Shown here piece after piece: positions 63,113 to 64,000 of a stretch of 64,000 bases of DNA. The stretch's first letter is position 1. The number at the start of each line of letters is the position of its first letter. The stretch comes from Sphingomonas kyeonggiensis (GTDB lineage: Bacteria > Pseudomonadota > Alphaproteobacteria > Sphingomonadales > Sphingomonadaceae), in NCBI RefSeq assembly GCF_014196745.1, contig NZ_JACIEH010000001.1, forward strand, positions 124,001 through 188,000, read 5' to 3'. Below the pieces are notes generated by a model, which was not told the DNA's origin, searched no databases, and worked only from the letters and a program-made list of their open reading frames with translations. The translations under genes were made by a program, and so were the position numbers.

Positions 63113-64000
63113 TCTGCCCGCTCCATCCAGCTGCGCGGGCTGGTGCCCGTCCAGCGCTTGAACGCGCGGGAGAAGGCGCTGGGGTCGGAGAAGCCGATCA
63201 GATAAGCGGTCTCGTTCACCGAAGTCCTGCCGCCACTCAGATAGTTCAGCGCCATGCGGTGGCGCAGCGCATCGAGCAGCGCCTCATAGCCCGCATCCTC
63301 CTCCTTCAGCCGGCGCTGGAGCGAGCGCTGGCTCAGCCCGAGCTTCCGGGCGACCGTCTCCATCGCCACATCGCCCTTGTGGAGCATCGGGATCAGCACC
63401 GCCTCGACCCGGCCGCGCATCGATTTCGCGCTCTCCAGCTCGCGCATCAGCCGGTCGGCCCGCTCGCTCAGCACACCGAAGGCGTAGACGCTGGGATTGT
63501 GCAGTTCGATGCCGAGCCAGGACGGATCGATCCGGATTGCGTTGTATGCGCTGCCGAAGACCACCGGTGCGCCGAGCACGGCCTCGTACTCGGCGGCATG
63601 TGCGGGCGCCGCGTGCGTGACATGGACCGCCAGCGCGAAGGGGGCGTCGGGGAAGTGGCGGCGCGTCTCGCCGATGAAGCGCGCCCAGGTTGCCTCGGTC
63701 ATCTCCGGGAAGGCATCGGGATCGGCGCGGGTATCGGTGAGCCACATGCCGCCGTCACGCTGCTCGATCCGGAAGCGCGGCCCCGCCATCGCCAGATCGA
63801 CCTCGGCGACCAGCCGGCCATAGCGGTTGAGCTCGGCCAGTGCCTCGCCCATCGTCGGGGCGGCGTAGCAGATCAGCCCGACCACCGAGAATTCGCGGAA
63901 GTCGTTGCCGGCGCCAAGGTGCAGTGCGAGCGCTGGCATGCGGCACTGTTCCTTCGCCGCGCGCATCAGTGCCTGGTAGCGGGCGAAGGGCACCCGGGTG
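63109..64000 (-). CDS. AraC-family transcriptional regulator (5' end off the window)
   Basis: At least 294 residues are present and the frame stays open to the right edge, so the N-terminus is missing. The visible N-terminal part is an Arabinose_bd-like (OruR/GadX type) effector domain (LHLGAGNDFREFSVVGLICY). The C-terminal HTH_18 domain shows VARKLGLSQRSLQRRLKEED and AYLIGFSDPSAFSRAFKRWT. Its target is unknown. It converges on arfB with overlapping stop codons. Confidence 0.9.
   Translation of the reverse strand, partial: TRVPFARYQALMRAAKEQCRMPALALHLGAGNDFREFSVVGLICYAAPTMGEALAELNRYGRLVAEVDLAMAGPRFRIEQRDGGMWLTDTRADPDAFPEMTEATWARFIGETRRHFPDAPFALAVHVTHAAPAHAAEYEAVLGAPVVFGSAYNAIRIDPSWLGIELHNPSVYAFGVLSERADRLMRELESAKSMRGRVEAVLIPMLHKGDVAMETVARKLGLSQRSLQRRLKEEDAGYEALLDALRHRMALNYLSGGRTSVNETAYLIGFSDPSAFSRAFKRWTGTSPRSWMERAD

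Overview
The window looks like chromosomal DNA of a GC-rich alphaproteobacterium, most likely a sphingomonad. Evidence: uniform high GC with GTG/TTG starts and many 4-bp ATGA/GTGA gene overlaps; a CtrA-type master regulator with a CtrA-like box and CcrM (GANTC) sites upstream; three large TonB-dependent receptors with no SusD partner; a leucyltransferase of the Bpt family; and a PhoK-like alkaline phosphatase of the kind known from Sphingomonas. I see no rRNA, tRNA, CRISPR array, transposase or phage gene.

Region 1 (1-36841) is a large catabolic locus. I read it as a system for plant hydroxyproline-rich glycoproteins (extensin / arabinogalactan-protein type). Secreted sugar-removing enzymes: a GH97 (retaining-type motifs, alpha-galactosidase-like), a DUF5695-like protein, a Tat-exported GH127/GH146 beta-L-arabinofuranosidase, a GH43, a GH27 alpha-galactosidase and a GH2 beta-galactosidase. 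Peptide-trimming enzymes: a DPP4-like S9 peptidase, a DUF885 zinc peptidase and a cytoplasmic Xaa-Pro dipeptidase. A complete set for trans-4-hydroxy-L-proline catabolism follows: 4-hydroxyproline 2-epimerase, D-hydroxyproline dehydrogenase, a DHDPS-family pyrroline-4-hydroxy-2-carboxylate deaminase and alpha-ketoglutaric semialdehyde dehydrogenase, ending at 2-oxoglutarate. A pyrroline-2-carboxylate reductase-like enzyme, an APC permease, three TonB-dependent receptors and two GntR/FCD regulators complete it. At least seven promoters in the region carry variants of one GTATAC-centred palindrome, which ties the separate operons into one probable FadR-type regulon.

Region 2 (36884-38965) holds a soluble MCP-like protein and an odd, shortened ABC ATPase-like protein. 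Region 3 (39068-46339) is a valine/isobutyryl-CoA degradation cluster: mmsA, acyl-CoA dehydrogenase, 3-hydroxyisobutyryl-CoA hydrolase, enoyl-CoA hydratase and mmsB. A polysaccharide deacetylase, a small exported protein and an antisense cold-shock-like gene are interleaved, and large REP-like palindromes flank mmsB.

Region 4 (46508-57800) carries a beta-helix protein, a VOC protein, the PhoK-like phosphatase, a DsbD/ScsB-like reductase with a redoxin and a small lipoprotein, bpt, a 610-bp gene-free stretch with a dense GANTC cluster, threonine ammonia-lyase, an amidohydrolase and an HPP membrane protein. Region 5 (57860-64000) has ctrA, a LysR regulator divergent from a pirin-wrbA operon, a Gly-rich secreted protein ending in an MVL-like lectin domain, an RluA-type pseudouridine synthase, arfB and the 3' part of an AraC-family regulator.
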